Origin: Cliona cf. orientalis
Taxonomy: Eukaryota; Porifera; Demospongiae; Clionaida; Clionaidae
DNA: 64,000 nucleotides
Direction of reading: 5' to 3'
Assembly: GCA_963930775.1 (NCBI GenBank)
Contig: OZ005706.1
Span: 3,214,545-3,278,544 of the forward strand
A model generated the notes under the pieces. It saw only the letters and a program-made list of their open reading frames with translations, was not told the DNA's origin and did not search any database. The translations under genes and the position numbers were made by a program. This document shows, one piece after another, positions 47,563 to 60,000 of this stretch (position 1 is the first letter of the stretch; each line of letters opens with the position of its first letter).

Positions 47563-49560
47563 TTACAAAGCAAGCAAACAACCTATACTCCAATTTTGAG
47601 AGTTTTTCTAAATAACGCACACCACGGGAATTTCCCGTTTTTCACGTAACGCGTGGGCGGAAAACATTGCAAACGTATGGCTTCCCTATACAAACATATG
47701 GGAAACTTTAAAGGACCGTAACTTTAATTCTAAGGTGTGAATCAAAATTCCGCTTCCAAGAAATTTCCAGGCACGATCCATTCTGCGTGCTCATATGAAT
47801 AGTTTGTCGTGAATAGCTTCCCAGAGTCTCAAACATTATTTACATTAAATCTTTTTTTTTTTCTACAAGCTAACCACACACTAAGATAAAAGAATTGTAA
47901 CAAGCTGTACTTAAATAAATTATATGTTCAAATGTCAGGTACTTACACTACCCAAATGGTAACACAGCCATATAGATGTATCAGCTTTAATTGTACATTG
48001 TTTACGAGCCATGTTTCCTTTTCCTGACATGTGAAGGGAAAGCTCATTGTTGGGGTACCAAGGCACATATTATTCTCTGAGAGTACACGTACATCTGGGT
48101 ACCTACAATGTGTGTGCATATGTTTGTGATACACTGATTGAGCGAGAAGATCTCGGTCAGACCCCTTGTGTAGTCCTCGCACTTGTGAAAGAATTCCACA
48201 ATAAAAGCTACATGCACGATCTTTAAGTGGACAGGTACATTGTGTGTGTATTATACTAGTGCCATACTTACCAGCTTCAGAAAGTAGTAGGAATGACAGT
48301 TAGTTACAGACATAAATCGAAAGGGAGTTTCTACAGCAGTGAAGAGGCAGCCAGTTGGGAGTGTCCATGCCTATTGGTCTGATGAAAGCGGTGTGACATC
48401 CTCATGGTCACCTGGATAAGCAAAGGATTGTGAAGCTGAAGAATATATACATGGACATGTACGTATACCATGTGTAGGGGAAGTACATACATGTACACAA
48501 GTGATGCCTTTCATAAAAATTAGTTTACATGTTACATGCACATGCACAATAATATTATTCTACCATATACATGCCACATACATGTACATGTACATACACC
48601 ACTCACATGTCCACTTACAATAGATCCAGCCAGATGAAGTTGTAGCCAATAGAATCAATGGAACACCCCTGGGTGATGATGCTATTTGTCAATAAACTGG
48701 ATCAGTTTGGCAGCTATACATTGTTATACACGAGTGCATGTGAAGTGGTGGAGGAAGATGCTCCAGGTTGCATCAACTTTTTATATCACTTATAAGACGT
48801 CAGCATTGCAAGGGCAGCGATCAATGAAAAATCCCATCAGGCTCTGATATTAATAGCTTACCGAGGTCCACCACCGTCTTGGAATTGCTATAGAAGGGTT
48901 GCTATGGAGGAGGGGCGGAAATGGACTGACTGTTGTGTATGCAGTGATAGAACACCAGGAGATAAAGTGATGGCACGCCACTGTTGTAGTACCATTGTGC
49001 TACCAGCAGCACCAAGCCTAGCCTCGTTCCCAGACCCTTCAAGAGAAGGAGGAGAAAATGCCTAGTACATACTGCACGCGCATGCGCTGGGGTCTCTATA
49101 GTGACCGGTCGCATTACCACAGTGATCATTCGCGGGTTCTGCAGCAATGTGTACCAGGCCCTTTCTCCTCCTTTTGAAGGGCCTGGGTACGAGGCTACAC
49201 CAAGGCCTCCCTCTACCAGGGTTTGAGGCCTATCACACTCATAGGAACTGTCATAGCTACTTAGCCACGTTATTACTAGTCTAGCTAGCTACATCACAAG
49301 AATTCATACCATGCATTCTCGATTTATGATCAAACTAGCTTACCTTCCGTTGGCTTTTCTCATTACAAACTAGAGGATCGCTTCAGTTGACGACCATTGG
49401 TACCGTTCTTCTTGCCCAATGTTGCTTCCAACCCTTTCCATAGGCTTCGTTCTCTCCTCCTTTCACCGCTATGAGCAACGGAACATGTCTTCCACGCCAA
49501 CGAACTTGACCTCATTCTCTTAGGTGCCACCTCAGAGCTCGTTCATTGCATTTTTCAATT
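47563..49560. other. Gene-poor stretch, possibly a spliced non-coding transcript on the - strand
   Basis: No open frame with a recognisable domain. On the - strand four GTAAG-type donor sites occur in order (GT at 49343, 48861, 48618 and 48279), some preceded by possible short exons with acceptors. They do not join into a convincing protein. Confidence 0.35.
49020..49196. mobile_element. MITE of the AGCCTCG hairpin family, longest copy
   Basis: The 177-bp element starts AGCCTCGTTCCCAGACCCTT, continues CAAGAGAAGGAGGAG, and ends with the complement: CTCCTCCTTTTGAAGGGCCT then GGGTACGAGGCT. The shorter hairpins elsewhere in the window look like internally deleted versions of this copy. Confidence 0.75.
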
Positions 49561-50089
49561 TAGGTGGGCGTTACCGTACGCGGAACGTCACAGCATGCGA
49601 TCGATAATGTACTGGCGCTATGCACGTACGTATAAACAGGGACTTTCCCCATGGCTCTGACACAACAAACACGGCGTTTTCTGAGATATGAAAGTGAAAT
49701 TTAAAGTTTTGATACAATTCATTTTCTTTATTTCTTCCATTCTTCACCTGCATATAAAAATTATTGCATAATATCGTTCCATAGGCCCCAAGAATTATTT
49801 ATTTATATTACATTACATTACATTACATTACTCATACGGAAATTCTTTTATCTTAGTGTGTAACTTAGTGTTTTTTTGTCGTTGCGGTTAATAGTTAAGC
49901 AAGAATGCTTTGATCTTGCTTTGATGTGGGCAATTACCGGCCTTTTCTTCAGGGGCCACTTCCGGTCGCTAATTACACGCGCATAATCATCCCTGGCCGA
50001 TTCTGGACACGCCCACCTTCGACCAAAAGCACTCGTATGGCCTCTTCGGCCACGCCCCTTCACGATTCGCTAATTGAATTAGCCATTCC
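49561..50089. other. Gene-poor stretch with ATTAC microsatellite
   Basis: It contains (TTACA)n at about 49807-49831 and a CTTCCGG word at 49959-49965 within a GC-richer part. No gene was recognised. Confidence 0.6.
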
Positions 50090-50660
50090 TGACGCTCACG
50101 CCCACGCAATTAAATGGTACCTTAAGGCTCTTCTGTCACCATCAGCGATATGTCTACCATGCGCTTCACAGATAGGGGCGGGGCTTGGACACGCAAAGGT
50201 TCACATTCCTGTGCGCATGCGCCCTGTGTAACTCCCTGAGAGTTCGTGGAGGTAATGGAAGGAAGGATGCAAACGCTATGTAGCTAGAATAAAATAGGAA
50301 ATCTACCAAATAAGAAATGCCCAGGATTGGAAATCGTCCATTCAGAAATAGAAATCGAGAACCACGTAGTGTTGATCTTTGACCCCCTAGTCCGAGCGCC
50401 GATACAATTTGGAGTATGAGTACTACTATGACGCGGTGTGCTATCTGGTTTGAGTGCTCGCTCTATCTATGCTCTAATTTAAGACGGGTAGCTACGCACA
50501 GTTCGCAGAAGCCATTAAACACAGTAGTCTGATTGCTGGCTAAAATAAAGGTTTAAGTAAAGATTTTGAAATGACAACTTTAGAAATGCGAATTTGGAAA
50601 TGACCAATTCTGAAATGCAAATTGAGAAATTGGAAGTTTGAAATGGCCCTTCTCGGCCAC
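50090..50660. repeat. Right arm of the 4-kb inverted repeat
   Basis: It pairs in reverse orientation with 46190-46660. The block at about 50371-50480 (TTGATCTTTGACCCCCTAG, then TATGACGCGGTGTGCTATCT) matches the complement of about 46240-46330 closely. Confidence 0.65.
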
Positions 50661-51148
50661 CGTACAGAAGGGCCATCCATCTTTGCAATTTTTCCAAGTT
50701 ACATTTTGTAAACTTGCAATTTTTCAATTGCAAACATGCAGTTTATCAATCAGGCACTTTTGCAAATTTGCTGTTTATCAATTTGCATTCAGTACCCCAA
50801 CAGTAAGGGACATATAGTAGGATCTAATGAAAACTTAAGTCACTGATTCGTGATGACTTAGGGAGCTTGTCCAAAGTCCTTGTGGAAAAATTAACATCAT
50901 TAGCTATGACTTTAGCGTTTTATCCCCCCTCCCCCCCTCTCTTAATGTCACAGCATTTCAGCATTTTTGCCATAGATTCAACACTGAAAGTCAGATTCTG
51001 TTTCATTTAGCCTACACATTACATTTTGGTGTTCATTTGTATTCTCTACAGTGCTGTGTCTTCATGGATTTATTGCTTACCTTCTCTTCTTCTTGCTTGC
51101 CTGTAGCTAGGTCATGGTGAAAAATACGTATTAAAAATGGAAGAAAGT

Positions 51149-51770
51149 CCCATGAGTGACTCATGGGAAGGATTTACGTCTCTCTTGAATGGCGTAAATT
51201 CCCCGAAAGTTAATCTTTTAAAGTTTATATACATGGGAATCATTTAGTACTTTCTATTAAAGAGCAAAACCCCATCTGACTGGTATTTAACGAGAAATGC
51301 ATAAATCCTCCCCATGTATAGACACACATCTAACCAATTATTAAGGGAGGATTTATGCCGTGAGGTGCCTCTGTAGTTAGGTGAATTTGACATAATTCAT
51401 TCCCATGTGTATCCAAGCATATGCATAGAAACTTTCACAACAAGAAGTGCATAAATCCTCTCCATGTATAGACACACACCAAGCAGTTTTATTAAGGAAG
51501 GATATACGCAATGAGGAGCCCCTGTAATTAGATGAATTTGACGTAATTCATTCCCATGTATCATCATAAAGGAGCAAGAATTTACAGGATACAACATTAA
51601 ATTTTTAGTATGCACAGAAAGCACACTATGGAGATCGCCAATTAATTGTAGCAGATAAGCATAATAATATTATGACAATATTTTGCTTAATAACATAGTA
51701 GCTAATATTGTATGGCTCAGTCAGGTGAGAAGAAGAAAAGAGAGAATGGTCGAGTTAATGTGCCTATAGG
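51149..51770. repeat. Left arm of a large near-perfect palindrome
   Basis: It is the reverse complement of 52263-52886 along almost its full length, with scattered substitutions and small indels. The outermost word is the self-complementary CCCATGAGTGACTCATGGG. Similar open frames of about 75-86 codons on opposite strands (51397-51624 -, 52396-52656 +) are by-products of the duplication. Weaker pairing extends outwards: AAAGTCCTTGTGGAAAAATT at about 50874 against its complement at about 53190. Confidence 0.9.
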
Positions 51771-52262
51771 GATGCATAGTGGATGTGATTATTCCTACAA
51801 ACCTTGTTTGTGTACTTTTTGGCACTCTTTTCCTACTTAATCTTGTACCACAGTAGTGATGTGGTTACCATCTATAACTTGTTCATGAAGGCCAGCTGCA
51901 GACCGAACACATCTTGAGAGAGAGAAATAAAAGCAAGACCTACTTTATTCTTAGATTTTTTACACCTATATTGCGTACAAGCTTAAGCCTTGGGACAGTC
52001 GAATAGTAAGCACATGCATGGTTGTATGTACATTATAGCGAAAATTTTAGTGGAGTCAAATTTTCGCAGAAAGCATGTCTTCAATTTTTCATAGTATAAT
52101 GTTCACGGGTGCAAGCAATCATGCCCGAGCCGGCCATTTCACACACTGTACAAATTTTTCATGGGCTGAGTTTTCATGGATAATACCCATGAAAATCACG
52201 AAAATCAGACCCTCCCCCCCCCCCCCCCCGAGAATTCCCTTCTATATGAACATACATGCATG
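51771..52262. other. 492-bp spacer between the palindrome arms
   Basis: AT-rich single-copy-looking sequence with a poly-C run at about 52214-52230. It has no transposase or other recognisable coding content. Confidence 0.6.
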
Positions 52263-52886
52263 CATAGGCACATTAACTCGATCATTCTCTCTCACCAGAC
52301 TAAGCCATACAATATTACAATGTTATTAAGCAAAATGGTAATAATAGGAGCACATGATCTGATTCAATCTATAATTAATTGGCGATCTCCATAGTGTGCT
52401 TTCTGTGCATACTAAAATGTTGTATCCTGTAAATCCTTGCTCCTTTATGATGATACATGGGAATGAATTATGTCAAATTCACCTAATTACAGGGGCTCCT
52501 CATTGCATAAATCCTTCCTTAATAAAACTGTTTGGTGTGTGTCTATACATGGGGAGGATTTATGCACTTCTTGTTGTGAAAGTTTCTATGCATATGCTTG
52601 GAAATCCTTGGTCCTTTGTTATATACATGGGAATGAATTACGTCAAATTCACCTAACTACAGGGGAACCTCACGGCATAAATCCTTCCTTAATAATTGGT
52701 TAGATGTGTGTCTACATGGGGAGGATTTACGCATTTCTCGTTAAATATCGGTCAGATGGGTTTTGCTCTTTAATGAAAAGTACATAAATGATTCCCATGT
52801 ATATAAACTTTAAAAGATTAACTTTCGGGGAATTTACGCCATTCAGGAGAGACACAGCTAAATCCTTCCCATGAGTGACTCATGGG
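52263..52886. repeat. Right arm of the large palindrome
   Basis: It pairs with 51149-51770. Just outside it the CCCATGAGTCACTCATGGG word is repeated twice more with variants (about 52907-52962), giving a small tandem array present only on this side. Confidence 0.9.
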
Positions 52887-54021
52887 AAAAGTGACGTAAA
52901 TCAATCCCATGAGTCACTCATGGGTTTGGTGATGTAAATTTTTCCCATGAGTCATTCATGGGATTTTCCGTAATTTTCTATCTGACCTTGTAGCTACATT
53001 TCTAGCTACTGTAGTACTTGACACAGCTTTCACTAAAATGCAAATTTTGACACATTCAATGAATGCTGGAGGCATGATACAATCTAGACTTGTTCAACCA
53101 CAAGACACAACTAAAGCCTGCTAGTGCTGACAATGCAGTTGTAAAACGTCATGGACTAAGACCCCCTCCTCCCCCATAATGATGTTAATTTTTCCACAAG
53201 GACTTTAGACAAGTCCCCTTAAAATAATGCCATAATAATGTCACAAATACTATACTCATTTCCGAAGTATATAAGTTAATTATAGATGTCTTAATTTGTT
53301 CCCAGGAGTAACTCAAGGTCTGTCTTACTTAAGTTAATGCCACAAATAACTCATGACAGTGACAGTGACTTAAATTGATGCCATAAGCAACTCATGGAGT
53401 TTTCCCCTTTTTATGTCAATCTCTACACAACCCTGCCTCACTAGTCACTCCTTCCTATCTGTAGCTAATACTCTTAAAAATGGATTTATTTATTGTAATG
53501 TATCATGTGATGATATAGCAAATTCATTAGACAATTGCATAACACTCGTTCCTTCATTTTATGAATATTGGTATAGGTTATGAACTCTTCTTTTGTTTTG
53601 ATCTTGTTATTGCATTATCTTAATTGATTATTATCTCATAGTGGAATTCATAAATGACACACCCCTATTTTGACATAATAAATACCTCAATCAGTGCATT
53701 GTGGGTGTTGTTTCATCTATAAAGAAGAAGGAAAGAAAGAAAGAAGAGTTTCCTAGATCTCTAAGAACTAGCTATTTGTAAGTAAGTCCCCTCCCCATCT
53801 ATCCCTCTCCCCTCCTACTTACCTTGCAATCAATCTACATCACAAACCCTGAAACTGTTCCCTCTTCAGACTCTATAGCTAGCTACTTTGCTGCTCAGGC
53901 CACCCAATCTCTCTGCATGCAGTATGTTTATATAGTTATAATAATATGATATTAATATGATCAATCCAGCTTATCTGATTGCTGAAGTGACAATATTAGT
54001 TGATTGAGAGCTTGGGAAACA
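52887..54021. other. Intergenic region upstream of the dynein gene
   Basis: It contains the TGAGTCACTCA-type tandem words, the outer part of the palindrome and AT-rich sequence. The last few hundred bases must include the dynein promoter. I see no clear RFX X-box, CCAAT or TATA element there. Confidence 0.5.
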
Positions 54022-57000
54022 ATGGCAGATGAAGGTGACGAACAGGATGGGGGTGAAGATGCTCGAATGCAATTGGTGCAACAGTACTGTTTGAAAACTA
54101 TTAAACAGGTATCTAGGGTATCTAGGTAGCTTATATTAGTAAATAACTGCATAATTTACTATCAGTATTATGGAGTAACATCAGCTATAAACGCATGGTT
54201 TATATCTGCCATTAGAAAAATGATAAATGGGCAAAAATGATGAGCCAGGAAGAGAATGGAGTGATGTTAACGGAATTCCTTGAAAAGAGCGATTCTCTGG
54301 TGCTAGTCATCTATGTCAATCAACTGGGACAGCTCACGCCCATCAATGACTTCCCAGCTACATCGAAGAACAAGGTAAGCTACTAGTAGCTAGATACCTA
54401 CGACCACATTTCGAGCGCGCATATTATTGCGCATGCGTAGAGTTTGCGATACTTGTGGGTGTGGCTTCTGCGTGCGCATGTGTGGTATAGGCCTGTATCT
54501 CATAAACTTTTGCAGGCTGTCTATTTTGTGAAGCGTCGCCCTGAGTCTATCAAAAAGGACAACTTCCATGACCTGGTGATGTTTGGTGACCTCTCCCATG
54601 TACCACTCGACCATTTCTCTGCTCTCATTGACACAGTTAGTATCTGAGCTCTAGCTAATATATAAATATTATAGCTTATTATTCACTGCTTGTGCACATA
54701 GGTTCTGGTCCCTATATTAACCAACTCCAGCAATCACAAATCTTGGCCGGCTGTAGTAGCTAAGGATGTGTTACAGCATATGGGCAGTTTCAAGGGGGAG
54801 GTATTTCTGTTTAGTGGACAAGTGAAGGGGAAAACTCTTTTGCCGCTGCCACCACAAGCTGACTTGATCGTCAAAGCTGCTGACTGTCAAAGGAGGTAGC
54901 TAATTGAATAGCAACGTTTATAATATGGACACTATAATAATTATATCATCATCCCGTCTAGGGGTGAGGCGTTTGACAGAAGTTTGATTCACATAGTAGA
55001 GGGTATTGTCATTGATTGGTCGAGACAGATCCACGATGTTCTCAAGAAGAACTCTGCTCAGCCTCTATTGGAAGGCAAGAATCCTGGACCACTGGTTGAG
55101 ATTGAGTTTTGGGATGCTCGAAAAGCTGATCTGGAGTCAATAGCTGATCAGCTATGTGTCGATAAAGTGACTAAGATGGGACACCTATTGGAGAAAACCC
55201 TCAGCAGCTACTACCCAGCCTTCCAGTCAATGATTGATACAGTCTTTGGCTCACTTGAAGAGGCCAGAGATATTAGGTATAATCTGGAACACATGTTCCC
55301 AAAGTGAATGTAGCTAACTTAATTATTGAGCTCAATAAAATAAACTGTTCACTGACATTACTATAATACACTATGCACGCCAAATAGTAGTGAAAATAAA
55401 TGTACTACATGATGTTGTTTATGTGCATTGCTTTAGCATGCATCTGAAGCCACTGAGGCGCCAGTTTGAAGAGATGGAAGAATGTGACTTCCTTGAACTG
55501 GAGAGAAGGCTTCCAGCAGTATATCATCTCATCTGTCTCATTTGGAGCCACTCCAAACACTACCAACAACCTTCCAGGCTGGTGATTCTAATGCAGGAGA
55601 TATCAAACCTCATGATTGAACTGGTAACTCAGTTTTGTTGTAAAATTTGTAAATTGAGACTGCTTTTATTTGTCACCACAACACTTTATTTGTAGACAAG
55701 CAATTTTGTCTCTGAAGAGATCATTCGAATGGAGCCTGACGATGGTCTGGAAAGACTTACTGATGCTTTGAAGATCTGTGGCCAGTTTGAACGTCTATTT
55801 TTTGAGAAAAAATCTCAGCTGAGCAGCTATTTCAAGGAAAAGCCAACAGTTGAATGGGATTTCAAATCTAGTTTGATCTTTGCAAGAATGGATGTATTCA
55901 TTGGCCAGATGAAACTCATTCAGGTAGCTAACTACTGCTGATCAAGTTCACACATTAACTTGATCCTCAATAATACTATTCCTTGCAGAAATATTTCCGT
56001 ACCACCATGTCCTTCTTGAGGCTGGAGAAGATGGACTTTGGAGGAATTAGAGGCCAATATTTGAGTGATCAAGTGGTGCAAATGTATAATGAGTTTATGG
56101 AGTTGACCAACACTTTCCAGAGTCGAGGAGACAATCCTCTAGACACTACCAACACAGTGAGTGATCACAGTAATTATTTAGTATGCCTAATTAGTTCTAT
56201 AATTATGATCATTGACACGTTAGAAATTTGTGGCTGACTATGAAGCCTTCAAGGAGAGGATAGCTGACATGGATAAACGTCTCTCTCAGATCATCTGTCA
56301 TGCTTTTGACGACTGCTCATGCTGTGAGAGCATCTTTAAACTGTTTGAGATGATGGGCCCTCTGCTGGAACGACCAATCATTCATGAAGACTTCAAGCAC
56401 AAGTACTCCATCCTTCTTTCCATGTACAATCAGGAGCTGGATCAAGCCAAGATAATCTTTGATGAGCAAATGAAAGCAGCCCAGTCCCCTTTGGGGCCGG
56501 CAATCAACAAGAACATGCCACCTGTTGCTGGAGTTCTAAAGTGGGCCTTGGAGCTCAGGGAAAGGATCGGAGGGAGCATGGATAAACTGAGGGCAATTAA
56601 CCATGGGTATTAACTGTGACTCAACTGTACTATTATCATTGTAAATTTTAATGCAGAACAATGGAAACAGCAGAAGCCATGCTGGTGTTCAACAAGTATG
56701 ATGAGATGGTAGAACTGATTCAGAGGTTAGCTATAATAATAGCAAATGTGGCTAATTATTTTATGCTAGCAATATTGGCTACTACAAATCATGAATTGTT
56801 GATTTTTGTCCAGGTATGAGGCAGAGGTATTCAGTGAGTGGACCCAGGGAGTGGATGAGGTGGCAAAAGCCAACCTGGATAAACCACTTATAGTCAGAGA
56901 TCCAGACACTTTATCAATCTCCGTCAACTTTGACCCCAAGGTACATATATTATGGGTGCATACCTACCCAATTTTGACCTATTTGTTTTACCAACAATAT

Positions 57001-60000
57001 TGATATCACTATAGGCTACTGTTTTATCAATACTTTTCACATGCAGCTTGTTGCTCTTTTGCGTGAAGTGAAGTATCTAGAACAGCAAAATTGTTCAGGG
57101 CGAGTAATCCCAGAGAGTGCTAGCAATGTCTTTCAACAGAATGAGACTTATAGGAAGTACCTCCAGAATCTAGATGTCACAGTAGCACTCTACAACAAGG
57201 TGCGAGAGACTATACTGGACGTGGAGTATCCTCTCATTGAGAAACAACTATATGACATTGACCAAGAGCTGGAAAAAGCTATTTCGCAACTCAACTGGAC
57301 TAGTGCAGGTATAGTTGGCTATTACTACACTTTCAGCTAACATTATCATTGTCATTCTACTTCATGCAGGTGCATGGGAGTACATTGAATCAACTCGTGA
57401 TCTGGTGCGTGACCTGGAGCGTCGTGTTCGCCTGGCCAAGGCTAACGTGGAGAACATGTGCACTCTCATGGCTGGCTGGTCCAAAACACCACTCTATAAG
57501 AGAAAGGGAGACAAAAAAGAGTCCCTCCTCAACTTAGAGGTAGCTAGCTACTTTATAATAATTAGATAATGAGTTTATAGTATGGTTTCTGGCCCATTTA
57601 TATAGGATCGTGAGACTCACCGTGAAGCATGCTATAAACGCTTGAAGGCTGATGCAGAGAAGATTCATGTGCTAGTTCAAGAAAATTTGGGCTATTTCCA
57701 AGCTGAAGAGGAATCTGAGAACTGGAGAAACTACATTGACTACCTGGATGATGTTGTTCTTGATGGTTTATTTGAGTCCGTCCAATGCTCCCTGCTCTAT
57801 CTCAAGGAGAACACAGACAAAGAGAAAGAGGTCCCTCCTCTCATGGTGGCCAAGCTGGAGCTGCAGGTTAATAAAAAAAAATAGTATGTAGGAGAGGGTG
57901 GGGGAGGGGAATAGTCTAGCCGTAGATCTTACATGACTATGTTTACATGTCTGTTGTATCTGTGTTCAGCCTAGTGACGAAATACTCTCCATTTTGCACC
58001 TCAGGCTCCTGAAATAGTATTCCAGCCTTCAATGGAGCAAGACTCTCCTGATAGCTTGCATATGCTGATGGAAAGTATCCTTGGTGATATTTTTAACTTT
58101 GCTAGCCTGGTGCCTCGTGTGGCCAAACACACAGGCACTACAGATTACCTTTCAGATGTAGAAGAGGTAAGAGTACCATGCACAAATGCACAACATAACA
58201 ATCAGATTTATTATTTTTGGTATTATTTCAGATTGTAGAGTTGTCAGATATGAAAGAAGAGATTCTGTCTCGGGTCTCGGCTGTTGTGAAAGCATCAACG
58301 GAGTACAGGGACTCATTCAGTAGCTATTCCCACCTGTGGACTGATAATAGACAAGAAGTTTTAACACAATTTTTGGTCTATGGACATGTACCTACTCAGG
58401 TAATACTATGTTGCGTGCTTAAAAACAGATCATGAATTAAGACTTAATTCTTTGCTCAATCGAACCGCTATCTTACTTGGTTTTAGGAGGAAATAGAGCA
58501 GGCTGGAGATGAGGGTGTACCGGAGAATCCACCAACGCTGGCTCAGTTCAAGCAGCAGGTTGACAACTATGAAAAAGTGTACTCGGAGGTGGACAAATTC
58601 GAGGTAACTCTCCAAAGAGCTCAGCAGTAGCTATAGAGTGTTTTATTATACTAATAATAATAGGCCAGTAAAGTGGTTAACGTGTGGTTCCGTGTGGATG
58701 CTCGACCATTCAAACAAGCCCTGCTTACTACCGTCAAGAAATGGAGCTTCATGTTCAAACAGCACCTCATTGATCATGTGACCAACAGGTTAGCATAAGA
58801 TTCCTTAGCTATTGTAGCTATATAGCTGCATGGCCTTGATTTATATTTGTGTCAATTTCATTTAATCTGTTCATGACATTATTATTCAATTTTCTAAATA
58901 GCTTGAATGATCTACAAGAGTTCATTAAGGTGACCAGTAGTGGTCTGAATGCGGAGGTTGGTGAAGACGACTATGAAGGCTTGACAGGAGTGATGGTTCA
59001 CCTACTGGCTATTAAGGACAGGCAGCCCACCACTGATGACATGTTTGAGCCACTTAAAGAGACCATAGAGTTGCTCCAGTCTTATGATCACATCATGCCT
59101 GATGAAGTGCACCAGCAACTAGAGGTATAGCATATATGTACGAATAGTTAAAGTACACACCATAATAATTATTACACTTTATAGGAACTTCCTGAAGCAT
59201 GGACCAATGTCAAGAAACAATCAGTGGTAATGAAGCAGAATGTAGCTCCACTGCAGGCTGAAGAGTGCAACAAGCTCCGCCGCAAGCTGATTTCCTTTGA
59301 TGTATCTCAACATGAATTCAGAGAGAACTTTCGTAAGACAGCTCCATTTCGGTTTGCCTCTACTCATCCATACATTCGTATTGACAAGGTAATTTCTGAT
59401 ATAAAGTATAACACACAGTAATTCTCAATGAACATGCACATGCAGTCACATCAATCTACTCTTGCAATGGAGGCTGAGATGAAAACCTTGAGTGAAGCAG
59501 CAGCACTGTTTGAAGTGAATATGCCAGAATTCAAACAACTAAAGGCATGTCGAGTTGAAGTAAAGATGCTCAAAAATCTCTGGGATCTCATCACTCTGGT
59601 GCAGAGTAGTTTTACTGACTGGAAGACAACCCTGTGGTCTGATATCAATGTGGAGAATATGGAGCTGGAGTGTAAGAAGTTTGTGAAGGATATTCGAGGC
59701 TTGGATAAGGAGATGAGGGCTTGGGATGCCTTCAGTGGGATGGAGTCAAGTGTGAAGAACATGGTGACCTCTCTACGTGCCGTGGGAGAGCTACAAAATC
59801 AAGCCATCAGAGATAGGCACTGGGAACAGCTTATGCAGGCTACACAGGTAGTGCAGCTACAAAGATTATAATACTAAATTTAATGCAAGGTTTCTTTTTA
59901 GGTGAAATTTGTCATGTCAGATGAGACCAATTTAGCCGATTTGCTGGCTCTTAATCTGCATAAATTTGAGGACGAGGTTCGCACTATTGTAGACAAAGCA

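Noticed and set aside
49801..49831. Regularly spaced repeats that might suggest a CRISPR-like array.
   Set aside because: It is a five-base ATTAC microsatellite without spacers, and the DNA is from an animal nucleus.
51397..52656. Two similar frames on opposite strands (about 75 and 86 codons) that look like paralogous small proteins.
   Set aside because: They are mirror images produced by the large palindrome, the surrounding non-coding sequence is just as conserved between arms, and neither has a recognisable domain.
54390..54614. A 74-codon - strand frame opposite dynein exon 3.
   Set aside because: It is antisense to a well-supported coding exon and has no features of its own.
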